Source: Corynebacterium sp. CNCTC7651 (GTDB lineage Bacteria; Actinomycetota; Actinomycetes; Mycobacteriales; Mycobacteriaceae). Taken from it: a stretch of 64,000 bases of DNA. The stretch spans positions 1,116,001 to 1,180,000 of the forward strand of contig NZ_CP071246.1 in NCBI RefSeq assembly GCF_021496665.1, read 5' to 3'. The position numbers and the translations under genes are program-made. Below, piece after piece: positions 45,586-58,976 of this stretch. The notes below the pieces were generated by a model. It was given only the letters and a program-made list of their open reading frames with translations. It did not search any database and was not told the DNA's origin. Position 1 is the first letter of the stretch, and each line of letters starts with the position of its first letter.

Positions 45586-46599
45586 GTGTACGACGATTAC
45601 CACCAGGGGTACGACCCGACTGATTACGTTCAGAACGATTTCGATCCCCATACCAATGAAGTTGACGTCATCTTCGACTGCGATGACGACGGTGAGGAGG
45701 TTGGACTCACCGTCAGAGGCACCTCCGATGGCCCCGCAATCATCTCCCGCATCCTGGAGTCAATCGCTGTCCACGATGTGAACGTCTCCGATCCCTTGCA
45801 GGGCATGAAGGAGGTGTTAGAGAAGTGCGGGGGTTTCGAATCCATCCGAGTGTTCCGCGGCAATTCCGAAGCCGTCCAACTACTGCCGGAACTCACCCCG
45901 GAATTCTTCGACTACGCGCTGCCGCCGCGGGGTCCGGGAGGAGGCGACAGGGTGTGGCACCTCCGCCTGGACTACCCCGGTAAGGAGATCGCCATCAAAC
46001 ATCCAGACGGCCCCGCGGTGCTCCGCGGCCCGTTCGATGCCCCAAGTGCGAAGGAGCTCAGCACGACGTTTTTCACCCAGCTGACTGAGGCGTTGGACCA
46101 CTACGCCCCAGCCGCCACTGCGGGCAGCGCCTTCATCGTTTTCAAGCGCGACGCGGCCGAGGTTTCCGGCGTGCATATTCATCTGCCCCAGAACGGGCCC
46201 GATGCGTTGAGCTGCGTGTTGACGTGGTTGAAGGACACTGACCGCTCGATCGTCAGCCAACCAGAAAGGGCAGCAACCGGCATCATCCGTGCATGTAAGG
46301 GCATCGACCCCGTTGTTGTACCGTTCCGATGGGCAGAGGAGCGCTACGCCGCCGACTGCTTGACGTTTTCCAACGACTGCCCAATCATCGTTGTGGATTG
46401 CCCCGAAACCATGCTCCGGTTACACAATGCAGACGGGTCCTTGATCGCGGAATCGAAGCTGCACAAGACTGGCGCCGGCCAGATCCGGAAGGAGCTGCAC
46501 CAGGTCTTCCGCGAGGAGGGGATATCATTGGCACCCGATTACCACGATCGATACGGCTGGCAGCGCAACTACGCGGGGAGGAGAATGGCGCCGTTCTAA
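45586..46599 (+). CDS. Hypothetical protein, 337 aa
   Basis: A soluble protein with a Tyr/Asp-rich N-terminus (VYDDYHQGYDPTDYVQND). The middle has regular beta/alpha segments (RVWHLRLDYPGKEIAIKHPD). The C-terminal part has FRWAEERYAADCLTFSND and ends in a basic segment. I see no signal, helix or known motif. The GTG at 45586 is chosen for AAAGGA 7 nt upstream; longer readings in this frame lack coding character. It is convergent with the DUF421 gene (4-bp overlap). Base composition is slightly lower in GC than its neighbours, consistent with an accessory gene. Confidence 0.72.
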   Translation: MYDDYHQGYDPTDYVQNDFDPHTNEVDVIFDCDDDGEEVGLTVRGTSDGPAIISRILESIAVHDVNVSDPLQGMKEVLEKCGGFESIRVFRGNSEAVQLLPELTPEFFDYALPPRGPGGGDRVWHLRLDYPGKEIAIKHPDGPAVLRGPFDAPSAKELSTTFFTQLTEALDHYAPAATAGSAFIVFKRDAAEVSGVHIHLPQNGPDALSCVLTWLKDTDRSIVSQPERAATGIIRACKGIDPVVVPFRWAEERYAADCLTFSNDCPIIVVDCPETMLRLHNADGSLIAESKLHKTGAGQIRKELHQVFREEGISLAPDYHDRYGWQRNYAGRRMAPF

Positions 46600-47144
46600 G
46601 CCAGCCCCTCCTCCGGATTGCGCTTGACCGTCTCGTAGACCGCGTTCTGCTGCGGCGGCGGGGCATCCCCGGAGGCTGCGATGACGGAAATCGTGCCGTC
46701 GGTCTCTAGAATCACTGCCTGCACGTCATCCAGGCTCGCTGCACCGCTATTACGCACCGCCTGCAGGATCTCCCGCTTAGTCACCCGCTCCGTGCGCATT
46801 GTGTCGAGTAGATACTCCCCGCTGAAAAACAGCAGCGCTGGGTCAGCCTTAATAAGCCGCTCGAAGCCGTCGGAGCGGAATGCAAGGCGGGAGATCAACC
46901 ACTGCCCGCCCAGCAGCACCACGATCGCGGTGACCGATTGCGCGAGCTTGAGGTCCTGGGTAGTGAGTGTGCTGGCGAAGATGGAGCCGATCGCGATGGT
47001 GATGATGAAGTCGAAAATGTTGAACTTGGACAGCGATCGTTTGCCGCTGATCCGCAGCATGACAATCAGCGTGACATAGATAATTAGGCCCTTGACAACT
47101 GTCGAGGCGATCGTGCCCCACTCAGAAAGGAAGATTTCAGGCAT
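46596..47144 (-). CDS. DUF421 (YetF-like) membrane protein
   Basis: A 182-residue protein with three hydrophobic segments in the first 85 residues (TVVKGLIIYVTLIVMLRI, IITIAIGSIFASTL, AIVVLLGGQWLISRLAF) and a C-terminal cytosolic domain (RVTKREILQAVRNSGAASLD). RISGKRSLSKFNIFDFI is the family hallmark. The role of the family is not established. Its ATG shares one base with the ABC-F stop codon, so it is translated after it. Confidence 0.9.
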   Translation of the reverse strand: MPEIFLSEWGTIASTVVKGLIIYVTLIVMLRISGKRSLSKFNIFDFIITIAIGSIFASTLTTQDLKLAQSVTAIVVLLGGQWLISRLAFRSDGFERLIKADPALLFFSGEYLLDTMRTERVTKREILQAVRNSGAASLDDVQAVILETDGTISVIAASGDAPPPQQNAVYETVKRNPEEGLA

Positions 47145-48772
47145 CAGGCTAGCTCCACGATTTCCATATATTCGTCGCTCCAGAGGTCCTCGTCACCCTC
47201 CGGCATAATGATCACGCGCTCCGGCTCGAGGGCCCGCACCGCGCCGGGGTCGTGCGTGACCAGCACCACGGCACCAGTGTAGGTCTTCAGCGCGTCGAGG
47301 ACCTGCTCGCGCGACTGGGGGTCGAGGTTGTTCGTCGGCTCATCGAGCAGCAGCACATTCGCACGGGAAGACACCAGCGTCGCCAGGGCGAGGCGCGTCT
47401 TCTCGCCGCCCGAGAGCGTGCCCGCCGGCTGCTCCAGCTTGTCGCCGGAGAACATGAAGGCGCCGAGCAGCCCGCGAAGGTCCTGTTGGCCTGCATCGGG
47501 GCACGCGTCGATGGTGTTCTCCCACACCGTCTTGTCGCCGTCGATGGTGTCGTGCTCCTGCGCGAAGTAGCCGATCTTGAGGCCGTGGCCGGTGACAAGG
47601 CCGCCCTCACCGTCGGTGCGTTCCACACCCGCCAGCAGCTTCAGCAAAGTGGTTTTGCCGGCGCCGTTCGTGCCCAGCACCACCACGCGAGACCCCTTGT
47701 CGATGGCAAGGTCCACGCCCGCGAACACTTCGAGGGAGCCGTACATCTTCGTCAAGCCCTTGCCGTAGAGGGGGGTCTTGCCGCATGGTGCCGGCTCCGG
47801 GAAGGAGATGGCGGCGAACTTGTCGGCGACGCGGACCTCATCCAGCTCGCTCATCATGCGGTCGGCGCGGGCCAGCATCTGCTTCGCCGCTGCGGCCTTC
47901 GTGGCCTTCGCGCCCAGCTTCGCAGCCTGCTTCTGCAGCGCGGCCGCTTTCTTCTCGGCGTTGGCGCGCTCGCGGCGGCGGCGTGCCTCATCCTCGGCGC
48001 GGGCCTTCTGGTAGGTGGAAAAGCCCATGTTGTACACGTCTGCCTCGGCGCGCACGGCGTCGAGGAACCAGACTTTGTTGCAGACGTCGTCAAGCAGCTC
48101 GACATCGTGGGAGATCATGATCAGCCCGCCGTCGTGCTTGGAAAGGAAGTTCCGCAGCCAGGCGATGGAGTCCGCGTCCAGGTGGTTCGTCGGCTCGTCG
48201 AGAAGCAGTGTCGTGCTCGACTTGCCCGACCCGGAGCGGGATGCGAAGAGGATCTGCGCGAGCTCGACGCGGCGACGCTGACCGCCGGAGAGGGTCTTCA
48301 GCTGCTGGTCAAGCACGCGCGATGGAAGCCCGAGGTTGTCGCAGATCTGGGCAGCCTCCGCGTTGGCCTCGTACCCCCCGAGCGCGTCGAAGCGCTCCTC
48401 CAAGCGCGAGTACTTGCGAATCGCCTTGTCTCGCTCTTCCCCCTCGGTGGTCTCCATGATGGCCTGCTGCTTTGCCATGGACCGCTGGATCTCATCCAGC
48501 CCGCGGGCGGACAGTACGCGCTCGCGCGCCGTCTGAGCGATATCGCCCTCTTTAGAGTCCTGCGGCAGGTACCCGATCTCGCCGGAACGGGTCACGGAAC
48601 CGCCGTACGGCTCAGTCTCCCCCGCCAGGATGCGCATCGTCGTGGTCTTGCCCGCACCGTTGCGCCCCACCAGCCCAATGCGGTCGCCGGGCTGGACCCG
48701 GAGGTGCTGGCCGGGTGCGTCGAGCAGCGTGCGGGCACCGACGCGCACCTCGAGATCATTGGTGACAATCAC
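47144..48772 (-). CDS. ABC-F family ATPase (ribosome-associated type)
   Basis: A 542-residue protein with two ABC domains and no membrane part. Domain 1 has VGRNGAGKTTTMRI and LSGGQRRRVELA; domain 2 has LGTNGAGKTTLLKLL and LSGGEKTRLALA. A charged linker (about 240-310, RRRRERANAEKKAAAL) is the P-site tRNA interaction motif region. ABC-F proteins act on ribosomes during translation or antibiotic protection; which subtype this is cannot be decided. It follows the suf operon after a 33-bp gap on the same strand. Confidence 0.92.
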   Translation of the reverse strand: MIVTNDLEVRVGARTLLDAPGQHLRVQPGDRIGLVGRNGAGKTTTMRILAGETEPYGGSVTRSGEIGYLPQDSKEGDIAQTARERVLSARGLDEIQRSMAKQQAIMETTEGEERDKAIRKYSRLEERFDALGGYEANAEAAQICDNLGLPSRVLDQQLKTLSGGQRRRVELAQILFASRSGSGKSSTTLLLDEPTNHLDADSIAWLRNFLSKHDGGLIMISHDVELLDDVCNKVWFLDAVRAEADVYNMGFSTYQKARAEDEARRRRERANAEKKAAALQKQAAKLGAKATKAAAAKQMLARADRMMSELDEVRVADKFAAISFPEPAPCGKTPLYGKGLTKMYGSLEVFAGVDLAIDKGSRVVVLGTNGAGKTTLLKLLAGVERTDGEGGLVTGHGLKIGYFAQEHDTIDGDKTVWENTIDACPDAGQQDLRGLLGAFMFSGDKLEQPAGTLSGGEKTRLALATLVSSRANVLLLDEPTNNLDPQSREQVLDALKTYTGAVVLVTHDPGAVRALEPERVIIMPEGDEDLWSDEYMEIVELA

Positions 48773-48805
48773 GTCATGCCACCTTACGCGGGCAGGCCCG
48801 CCGGG

Positions 48806-49225
48806 TTAAACCGCGAAGCCGAGGGCACGCAGCTGCTCGCGGCCCTCCTCGGTGATCATGTGCGGACCCCACGGCGGCATCCACACCCAGTTCAGGGCGA
48901 TGTCGTCCACCGCAGTGTTGTCCACGACGGAGATGCGGGCCTGCTCCTCGAGGACATCGGTGAGGGGGCACGCGGGCGACGTCAGCGTCATGTGGATGAC
49001 GGCAACGGTCGGTGCCTCGGTGCCGTCCTCCGCGGCGCCGCCCTCGATCCAGATGTCGTACACCAAGCCAAGATCGACAACGTTAATGCCCAGCTCCGGG
49101 TCGATCACGTCGCGCATGAACTCCTCGACGTCAGCCGCGAGCTTGATCTGCTCCTCGGTTTGCGCCGGGCGTTCGCCCACCTGGCCGAAGGTCGCGCCTT
49201 GGGCTTCGTTCTGCTGCTCTTCCAT
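48806..49225 (-). CDS. sufT: SufT-type iron-sulfur maturation factor (MIP18/DUF59 family)
   Basis: A 139-residue protein with the MIP18/PaaD-like domain: FMRDVIDPELGINVVDLGLV with a DPE core, and TSPACPLTDVLEEQ with the conserved Cys. An N-terminal Gln/Glu-rich stretch of about 30 residues is probably disordered. It is the last gene of the suf cluster, 3 bp after sufU. SufT-type proteins help Fe-S cluster delivery. Confidence 0.92.
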   Translation of the reverse strand: MEEQQNEAQGATFGQVGERPAQTEEQIKLAADVEEFMRDVIDPELGINVVDLGLVYDIWIEGGAAEDGTEAPTVAVIHMTLTSPACPLTDVLEEQARISVVDNTAVDDIALNWVWMPPWGPHMITEEGREQLRALGFAV

Positions 49226-49228
49226 GTC

Positions 49229-51710
<2,482 letters not shown>

Positions 51711-51719
51711 AGTTTTCCT

Positions 51720-52892
51720 TTAGTTGTTGTTCTGCTCGAGCTCGCCGGCGACGCGCGCGATCAACTCGTCGCGCACGGACTCCACCGGAATCTGGTTGAG
51801 GACCTCGTTAAAGAAGCCGCGGATGATCAGGCGCGTCGCCTCCTCCTCGCGGATACCGCGGGAGCGCAGGTAGAACAGCTGCTCCTCATCGAAGCGGCCG
51901 ACGGTAGCGGCGTGACCGGCACCGGCAATCTCGCCGGTCTCAATCTCCAGGTTGGGCACTGCGTCGGCGCGGGCGCCGTCCGTGAGCACCAGGTTGCGGT
52001 TCGTCTCGTAAGTGTCGGTGCCCTTCGCGGCGGCGCGGATCAGCACGTCGCCCACCCAGCAGGTGCGTGCCTCCGGCAGGCCCGAGGACTTGTCGCCCTG
52101 CAGCGCGCCCTTGTACAGCACATTGGAGCGGCAGTTCGGCACAGAGTGGTCCACCAGCATGCGGGTCTCGATGTACTGGCCGTCATCGGCGAAGTACACA
52201 CCGTTGAGCTCCACGTCCGCGCCCGGCTCGGCAAAAGTCACGCGCGGCGACACGCGGACAATTTCGCCGCCGAAGGCTGCAACGGTGTGGCGCATGACGG
52301 AATCGCGGTTCGCCCGGATCGCCTGCTGCCCGATGTGCACGGCGTCGCGCGCCCACTGCGTATCGACGACAGCGTTGAGCCGCGCGCCCTCCCCCACATG
52401 GAAGTTGAGGTTGTCTGCGTGGATGCCGGAGCCCTCGTAGCGCACGATCACAGTCGCCTCGGAGTGGCGGCCGGTCTCCACCAGGATGGTGGCGAAGGTG
52501 GTGTTGTCCAGGCCGGCACCAGTGATGGTGACCTCGATCGGGGCGTCGAGCACGGCCTCCTGCGGCACCGAAATGATCGTGCCGTGCTTCGCGGAGGTCC
52601 ACGCCTGGGCAGCAACGCGGTCGGCCGGGCCGCCGCACACCTTCAGGCGGTCGTCGTCCGCGCCGACTTCTTCGACGGTGACCTCGGAGGGTGCGTCGAC
52701 ACGCAGCTGCACGTCGGTCTGTTCCGGGAAGGTGCCGTTGTGCAGGCCGCGGATACGGCGCAGGGATATGAAGCGCCAGACCTCGTCGCGGCCGCCGGGG
52801 ACCGGGAAATCCTCCACGTTGAAGGACTGGAACACGTCGCCCTTGGTGTTGTGCGGGGTCGCGTTCTGGACAGGGTTTACAACTTCAGTCAT
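51720..52892 (-). CDS. sufD: SUF scaffold subunit SufD
   Basis: A 390-residue protein of the SufB/SufD beta-helix family: PVPGGRDEVWRFISLRRI near the N-terminus and QLFYLRSRGIREEEATRLII near the C-terminus. It forms the SufBC2D complex. The ATG at 52892 (MTEVVNPVQ) is chosen; longer readings run into sufB. The gap to sufB is 4 bp. Confidence 0.95.
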   Translation of the reverse strand: MTEVVNPVQNATPHNTKGDVFQSFNVEDFPVPGGRDEVWRFISLRRIRGLHNGTFPEQTDVQLRVDAPSEVTVEEVGADDDRLKVCGGPADRVAAQAWTSAKHGTIISVPQEAVLDAPIEVTITGAGLDNTTFATILVETGRHSEATVIVRYEGSGIHADNLNFHVGEGARLNAVVDTQWARDAVHIGQQAIRANRDSVMRHTVAAFGGEIVRVSPRVTFAEPGADVELNGVYFADDGQYIETRMLVDHSVPNCRSNVLYKGALQGDKSSGLPEARTCWVGDVLIRAAAKGTDTYETNRNLVLTDGARADAVPNLEIETGEIAGAGHAATVGRFDEEQLFYLRSRGIREEEATRLIIRGFFNEVLNQIPVESVRDELIARVAGELEQNNN

Positions 52893-52896
52893 CGGT

Positions 52897-54342
<1,446 letters not shown>

Positions 54343-55068
54343 TTAAGCTCCGCTCCTTTCATTGGTGTCTCCCGCCGGTGAAGTGACGGAGAGAGGAATA
54401 TTTGTCGTGCAAATGCCGTGCCCATCGGCGATGAGCGCAAGCGGCTGGATGTGGCGGCCCACAAGCTCGGCGATTGCCTCGTGCTCCGCTTCGCACAGCT
54501 CGGGGTGCGCCGCGGCGACTGCGGAGACTGGGCAGTGGTGCTGGCAGATCTGGATGCCGCCGCCGGCGCGGGTGACCGTTGCAGCGTAACCGTGGTCCTC
54601 CAGCGCCGCCGCGACTTCTGCCACGACGGCCTCCACATCGTCCGCCTCACCTTCCGCGGCAGAACGCACACCGCCGAGGATCTTGCTGATCCGGCCCTTT
54701 GCAAAGGTGCGCACCGCGCCCTCGCCGCCAAGATCCTTGATCAGATCCACGGCCTCCAGCGCCAGCGAGTCATAGCTGGTGCCAAAGTGGTCCCGCCCTG
54801 CATCGGTGAGCCGAAAGTGCTTCGGCGGCCTGCCACGGCCAGCCTCTTCCCCGGCCACCTGGTTGGGGCTGCACGTCTCCGCCAGCCCCTCCGCAACCAG
54901 GGCGTCCAGGTGCCTACGCACGCCAGCAGCGGAAAGGCCAAGGCCATCAGCAAGATCCGCGGCGCTGACTGGGCCGCGCTTGAGCAACTGCGCCATGACG
55001 GCACGGCGGGTATCGCCGCCGCCGCTGCGGGTTCGCTCTGCCACCCAGTCCACCTCGCCTTCGTGCAT
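54343..55068 (-). CDS. sufR: Iron-sulfur-sensing repressor SufR
   Basis: A 241-residue regulator. The N-terminal winged helix (about residues 25-75) contains GLSAAGVRRHLDALVAEGLA. The C-terminal domain has the cluster ligands: ICQHHCPVSAVAAAHPELCE and a later Cys in GHGICTTNIP. Such proteins bind 4Fe-4S or 2Fe-2S and repress suf when clusters are sufficient. It is first in the sufRBDCSUT cluster and divergent from mptB, as in mycobacteria and C. glutamicum. A palindrome upstream is a candidate operator. Confidence 0.93.
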   Translation of the reverse strand: MHEGEVDWVAERTRSGGGDTRRAVMAQLLKRGPVSAADLADGLGLSAAGVRRHLDALVAEGLAETCSPNQVAGEEAGRGRPPKHFRLTDAGRDHFGTSYDSLALEAVDLIKDLGGEGAVRTFAKGRISKILGGVRSAAEGEADDVEAVVAEVAAALEDHGYAATVTRAGGGIQICQHHCPVSAVAAAHPELCEAEHEAIAELVGRHIQPLALIADGHGICTTNIPLSVTSPAGDTNERSGA

Positions 55069-55069
55069 G

Positions 55070-55082
55070 TTGCTTTACGACG
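55070..55082 (+). repeat. Dispersed intergenic motif TTGCTTTACGACG, copy 4
   Basis: Exact copy ending 1 bp upstream of the sufR start codon. Confidence 0.6.
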
Positions 55083-55122
55083 TTCATTTGGTGAAAGCCC
55101 TCAGGGCCTTCGCCTTTCCACA

Positions 55123-55132
55123 ACACTAGTGT
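55123..55132. promoter_or_regulatory. Candidate SufR operator
   Basis: ACACTAGTGT is a perfect 10-bp palindrome, 54 bp before the sufR start. Mycobacterial SufR is reported to bind an ACACT-centred inverted repeat, and the half-site matches. Confidence 0.55.
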
Positions 55133-55202
55133 GCGCAAATTCATTTCGCCCCACCGGGTTGCCTAGACCAGGTCATTGCAGTATTTAGTACAGCTCAAGT
55201 CC

Positions 55203-55208
55203 TAGAAT
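55203..55208 (+). promoter_or_regulatory. -10 hexamer for leaderless mptB transcript
   Basis: TAGAAT, 8 nt before the GTG at 55217. Confidence 0.5.
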
Positions 55209-55216
55209 CCAAGAGC

Positions 55217-56440
55217 GTGGATAGAGGAGCGTCGATAAGCAAGCTGCACCTGGTGCGCGCTGTCGGCACCCTGGGCACGGCGATCGTCGCGTTCGGCGGC
55301 CTTGGCGGGGGCGCGCTGCCGGTGGTGCCCGGCCCGTGGCCCGAGGTGTGGGGCATGGTCGGCGGCTCCGCGGTAGCGCTCGTGGGCGTGGGAGTGCTGG
55401 TGGCGGCCTGGCTGTGGCTCGGCCGGCTTGTAGGCACTGGCAGCCGCGCCGCTGCCAACGGGGTAACCCCGCGCGACATGGTGACCACGCTGCTGCTGTG
55501 GGCGGCACCGCTCATCCTCACAGCACCCTTGTTCTCGCAGGATATCTACTCCTACCTTGCGCAAGGCGCCATTGTCCGGCACGGTTTCGACCCGTACTGG
55601 GGCGGGCCGGTGGACTTGTTGGGGCCGCTGAATCCCCTCGCGAAAAATGTCCCGGCAATCTGGGCGCACTCCCCGAGCCCCTACGGCCCCGTGGCGCTCG
55701 CAGCGGCAGCCGCCATCTCGCGCGCGACCGGCGACGCGATCTTTACCGCAGTAGTGGCGCACCGGACGATTTCGCTGCTCGGGGTACTCGCGGCCGCGTG
55801 GGCCAGCGTCCACCTCGGGCGCCGGCTGGGTGTGGGCGGCCCGAGCGCGCTGTGGCTCGGCATATGCAACCCACTCGCGATCCTGCACCTCATCGGCGGC
55901 ATTCACAATGAGGCACTCATGCTCGGGTTCCTCTTGGTGGGTTTGGAGATTGGCTGCCGCGGGCTGGAACGGCTGCGGGTTCCCGGCGCAGCAGCGCAGG
56001 GCTGGGCGCTGTTCCTGTGCTCCGGTGCGCTGATCTCCTGCGCGGGCCTGGTCAAGGTCACGGGCTTTATCGGGCTGGGTTTCATGGGCATGGCGCTCGC
56101 CCGAGAGCTGGCGGTGGGCAATCGATTGCGCGCCAGAAGCGCCGCGCCCGCCATTGCCGCAGCAGCAGCCATCCAGTCGGCGGTGCTCGGCGCCACAGCT
56201 ACGGTCGCCTCGATTGCCAGCGGCGTGGGCTTCGGCTGGGCGTTCGTGCAGGGCGGCGCGGCGCAAATCCGCAGCTGGCTTTCGCTGACAACTAGCGTCG
56301 GCTTGATAGCGGGCCAACTGAGCGAATCCCTCGGGTTCGGAGACACAACGGACAGCGCCATCGCCATCGCGCGCGGCACCGGGGCCACCATCGCTGTGTT
56401 TTGTCAAGTTGTAGTAGGCCATTTCGGCTCGGTTTTTTAG
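55217..56440 (+). pseudogene. mptB: Alpha-1,6-mannosyltransferase MptB, 5' part, interrupted by IS21 element
   Basis: Native coding runs to 56394 (about 392 codons), then reads 15 codons into the IS and stops at 56440. The protein is a GT-C type glycosyltransferase with many membrane helices. Its first large loop carries LFSQDIYSYLAQG, with the catalytic Asp, followed by HGFDPYWGGP. MptB extends the mannan core of lipomannan from polyprenyl-phosphomannose. The C-terminal part follows at 58977-59403. Joining both parts with one copy of the 4-bp target gives exactly 535 codons in frame. The gene is inactive as it stands unless the N-terminal part works alone. Confidence 0.93.
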
Positions 56441-56490
56441 GCCAGGTCTGCACGGTTTTGGGCCGTGTGAGCGTTGCTGGGGTTTCGGGG

Positions 56491-57231
56491 CTATTTCATG
56501 AGGGCGTTTGCCATGCGGTAGGACTGGCCGGTGAAGGTGATCATGCGGCCGTGGTGGACGATGCGGTCGATTGCGGCGGCTGCCATGTCGTCGTTTCCGA
56601 AGACTTGGCCCCATTGGGAAAATGCAAGGTTGGTGGTGATGATCAGGCTGCGTTGTTCGTACGCGTCGGCGATTGCTTGGAACAGAAGTCTTGCCCCGTC
56701 GGTGTCGATGGGGATGTAGCCGAGTTCGTCGATGACGAGGAGTTCGTTTTTGCCTAGGGATGCGAGCTCTTTGTCGAGTTTGCCTGCGTGTTTCGCGTTC
56801 CGTAGATGGTCGACGAGTCCTGCGGCGGTGAAAAACCGTGCCGGGATGCCTCTGAGACATGCCGCGGTGACCAGTGCGATGGCGAGGTGTGTTTTGCCGG
56901 TTCCGACGTCGCCGTAGAAGACGAGGTCTTCACACCCGTTGAGGAAGTCGAGTGTGGTGAGGTGTTCGCGGGTGATGTCGGCGGGCAAGGTGACCGGGGA
57001 CCAGTCGTAGCTGTCGAGGGTTTTGCGTACCGGGACACGCGCGCGGTGCATCAGGCGCCGCGCTCTTGATGCGGCCCTGGAAGAAAGCTCCGCTTCGAAG
57101 AGCTCAATGAGGATGTCGCATTGGCGTGGGGTGGCATGGTCTGCGCACTGGCGTAACACGGCGGTAGTGAGGTAGAGCTGGCGGCCAAGAGCCACCACGC
57201 GGTCTTTGTTGTTGGTGGTATCGGTGCTCAC
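56491..57231 (-). CDS. istB: IS21-type helper ATPase IstB
   Basis: A 246-residue AAA+ ATPase related to DnaC. Walker A FYGDVGTGKTHLAIAL is at about residue 105 and Walker B LLVIDELGYIP at about 165. It assists the IstA transposase and target selection. The full length is present. Translation is probably coupled to istA by the 4-bp overlap. Confidence 0.95.
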   Translation of the reverse strand: MSTDTTNNKDRVVALGRQLYLTTAVLRQCADHATPRQCDILIELFEAELSSRAASRARRLMHRARVPVRKTLDSYDWSPVTLPADITREHLTTLDFLNGCEDLVFYGDVGTGKTHLAIALVTAACLRGIPARFFTAAGLVDHLRNAKHAGKLDKELASLGKNELLVIDELGYIPIDTDGARLLFQAIADAYEQRSLIITTNLAFSQWGQVFGNDDMAAAAIDRIVHHGRMITFTGQSYRMANALMK

Positions 57232-58718
57232 TGTGAGGTCACCTCCGCATGCTGTGAGGTGGTTGTGGTGGCAAGGAGCTGGTCATAGGTGGTGAGGTTC
57301 GCTCGTGTGTGTTGTGGTGGTGGTGGGGAGCTGTAGCATGCGGCGATACCCAGATGAGGCCCGGTTGGTTGGGCGTTGGTCTCTAAGAGTGCGGCGGCTG
57401 CGGTGACGGTGGCGTCGAATCCGCATTCTGTGGCGGTGGTTTGCGCGTGGGTGAAAAACTCCCGGCGTGTAGCGGTATCCGCCCCGTCGAGGTAGCCCAC
57501 GACAGCGTCCGGCAGGTGATGGCGAAGCGGTGAGTTCGTCCACGCCCCGGGTTTTTTCGCTAACCCAGGCAGCAAACTCATCGGGTTGATCACCGTCGAG
57601 TCTGCGGTACCGAAAACTCTCGGCAATGCGATGATGCGTCTGGTGTCGTCGTCTAAAACGGTGACGGTGTCGTGGGACAACTCCAGCGTGACTTGCCTGT
57701 TCGCCCAGGCAGGCCCGACCAGGTAACGGTTGCCGTCTAGGGTGACAACGCCGGTTTTGTCGGTGCGGCGCACGTCGAAACGCACCGGGTTAAACCGCAC
57801 CGACGGGCACGCTTTGAGCGCTTGCTGATCCTGTTTGAACAGTTCAGCGACCGTGGCTGCCTTCTTGTAGTGGGTGTGGGTAGCAAACGCGGCGCACCCG
57901 GACTCCAAGATGGTGTTCAACTCCGCTAGGGAGGCTACTTCCGGCACAGGCACAAGCAGGTTTCGGCGGATGAAGCCGACCGCGTTTTCCACATTGCCTT
58001 TCTCATGGCCCGAGTACGGATTGCAGTACCGAGCCTTCGTCCTATAGTGCGCTTTGAACGCGGCGAAAAGCTCCGATTCCACCACTTTCGGGCCGACACG
58101 GCGCCCAACGGCGGTCGCGTTATCGAAGACCATCTCAGTCGGCACCCCGCCGGCGGTGTCGATGACATCTAAAAGCCCGGTAATGACGCACTCAGCGGTT
58201 TCGCCGGCAAAGGCCCTGCAAAACCTCATATTTGAATACGGAAACGTCACCACCAGAAGGTGCACAACCCTTGCGGCTGACGCCATGATGACTTCTGCCT
58301 GGCCGAAATCGACCTGGATGACCCCCGGTGACCATTCCAACTCCATGAACCCATCCCCCGGGGATTTATGGTCCTGTTTCCACTGCTTGACGTAGCGCTG
58401 CACCGGTGAATACGAGCCCGTATAGCCATGCTCGTTAATCAGCCGGTCACAGATGCGTTGCGCAGTGTGGCGTTGCTTGCGTGGCATGCGCTGATCATCC
58501 TCGAGCCAACCATCAATCACAGCGCACAACGCCTCACCCAGCACGATTGAGCCTGGTTTGCGTGTCTTCACCGGCACGGTTGGGCTGAAATCGTCCTGGT
58601 TAACGTACTTATCGACCGTAGCGCGCGACACGTTCACCGCCTTGGCAATCGCTCGTCTGGACATTCCCTCGTCATCGAGCTGTCTGATAGTTTCGATCGT
58701 GGTCATGCTGATCGTCAT
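57228..58718 (-). CDS. istA: IS21-type transposase IstA
   Basis: A 496-residue transposase. The N-terminal HTH has GMSRRAIAKAVNVSRATVDKY. The DDE integrase core has Asp in GVIQVDFGQAEV, Asp in MVFDNATAVG and Glu in KGNVENAVGF. The C-terminal beta-barrel domain has KTGVVTLDGNRYLVG. It is intact with no frameshift, so the element may still be active. Confidence 0.95.
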   Translation of the reverse strand: MTISMTTIETIRQLDDEGMSRRAIAKAVNVSRATVDKYVNQDDFSPTVPVKTRKPGSIVLGEALCAVIDGWLEDDQRMPRKQRHTAQRICDRLINEHGYTGSYSPVQRYVKQWKQDHKSPGDGFMELEWSPGVIQVDFGQAEVIMASAARVVHLLVVTFPYSNMRFCRAFAGETAECVITGLLDVIDTAGGVPTEMVFDNATAVGRRVGPKVVESELFAAFKAHYRTKARYCNPYSGHEKGNVENAVGFIRRNLLVPVPEVASLAELNTILESGCAAFATHTHYKKAATVAELFKQDQQALKACPSVRFNPVRFDVRRTDKTGVVTLDGNRYLVGPAWANRQVTLELSHDTVTVLDDDTRRIIALPRVFGTADSTVINPMSLLPGLAKKPGAWTNSPLRHHLPDAVVGYLDGADTATRREFFTHAQTTATECGFDATVTAAAALLETNAQPTGPHLGIAACYSSPPPPQHTRANLTTYDQLLATTTTSQHAEVTSQ

Positions 58719-58976
58719 CTACTTTCTGGTCCCTTCCTGAAAACCCAAGTCCCGGACCTCGCGGCCAAACGAAGATGGGACATTTCTCAGGAACAGAAAC
58801 CTACTGGGGGTGGTTATCGGCATGGCCCTTCCCTTTCTAAAAAGGAGCCACACCAGTCACAGCCACATGGGGAAGTGGCCTAATTTTCCGCGCTGAAACG
58901 GACCAAAACAGGCCGCCAACACGGCCTACTTCCCAAGACGAACTGGACCAACTACATCAGATCAGACACACATCGC

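Larger units (their letters stand above)
56395..58972 (-). mobile_element. IS21-family insertion sequence
   Basis: A 2578-bp element with istA and istB in one direction (minus strand), overlapping by 4 bp. The ends begin TGTGT and contain TGTAGTaGG or TGTAGTtGG, giving imperfect terminal inverted repeats of about 24 bp. Further internal copies of TAGGCCA-type sequence near both ends are typical of IS21 multiple end repeats. A 4-bp direct repeat flanks it. It splits mptB. The left end region 56395-56490 and right end region 58719-58972 are non-coding. Confidence 0.93.
56391..58976. repeat. 4-bp target-site duplication flanking the IS21 element
   Basis: TCGC at 56391-56394 and again at 58973-58976. 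It could be read as 5 bp (ATCGC), since the base before is A on both sides. Confidence 0.75.
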
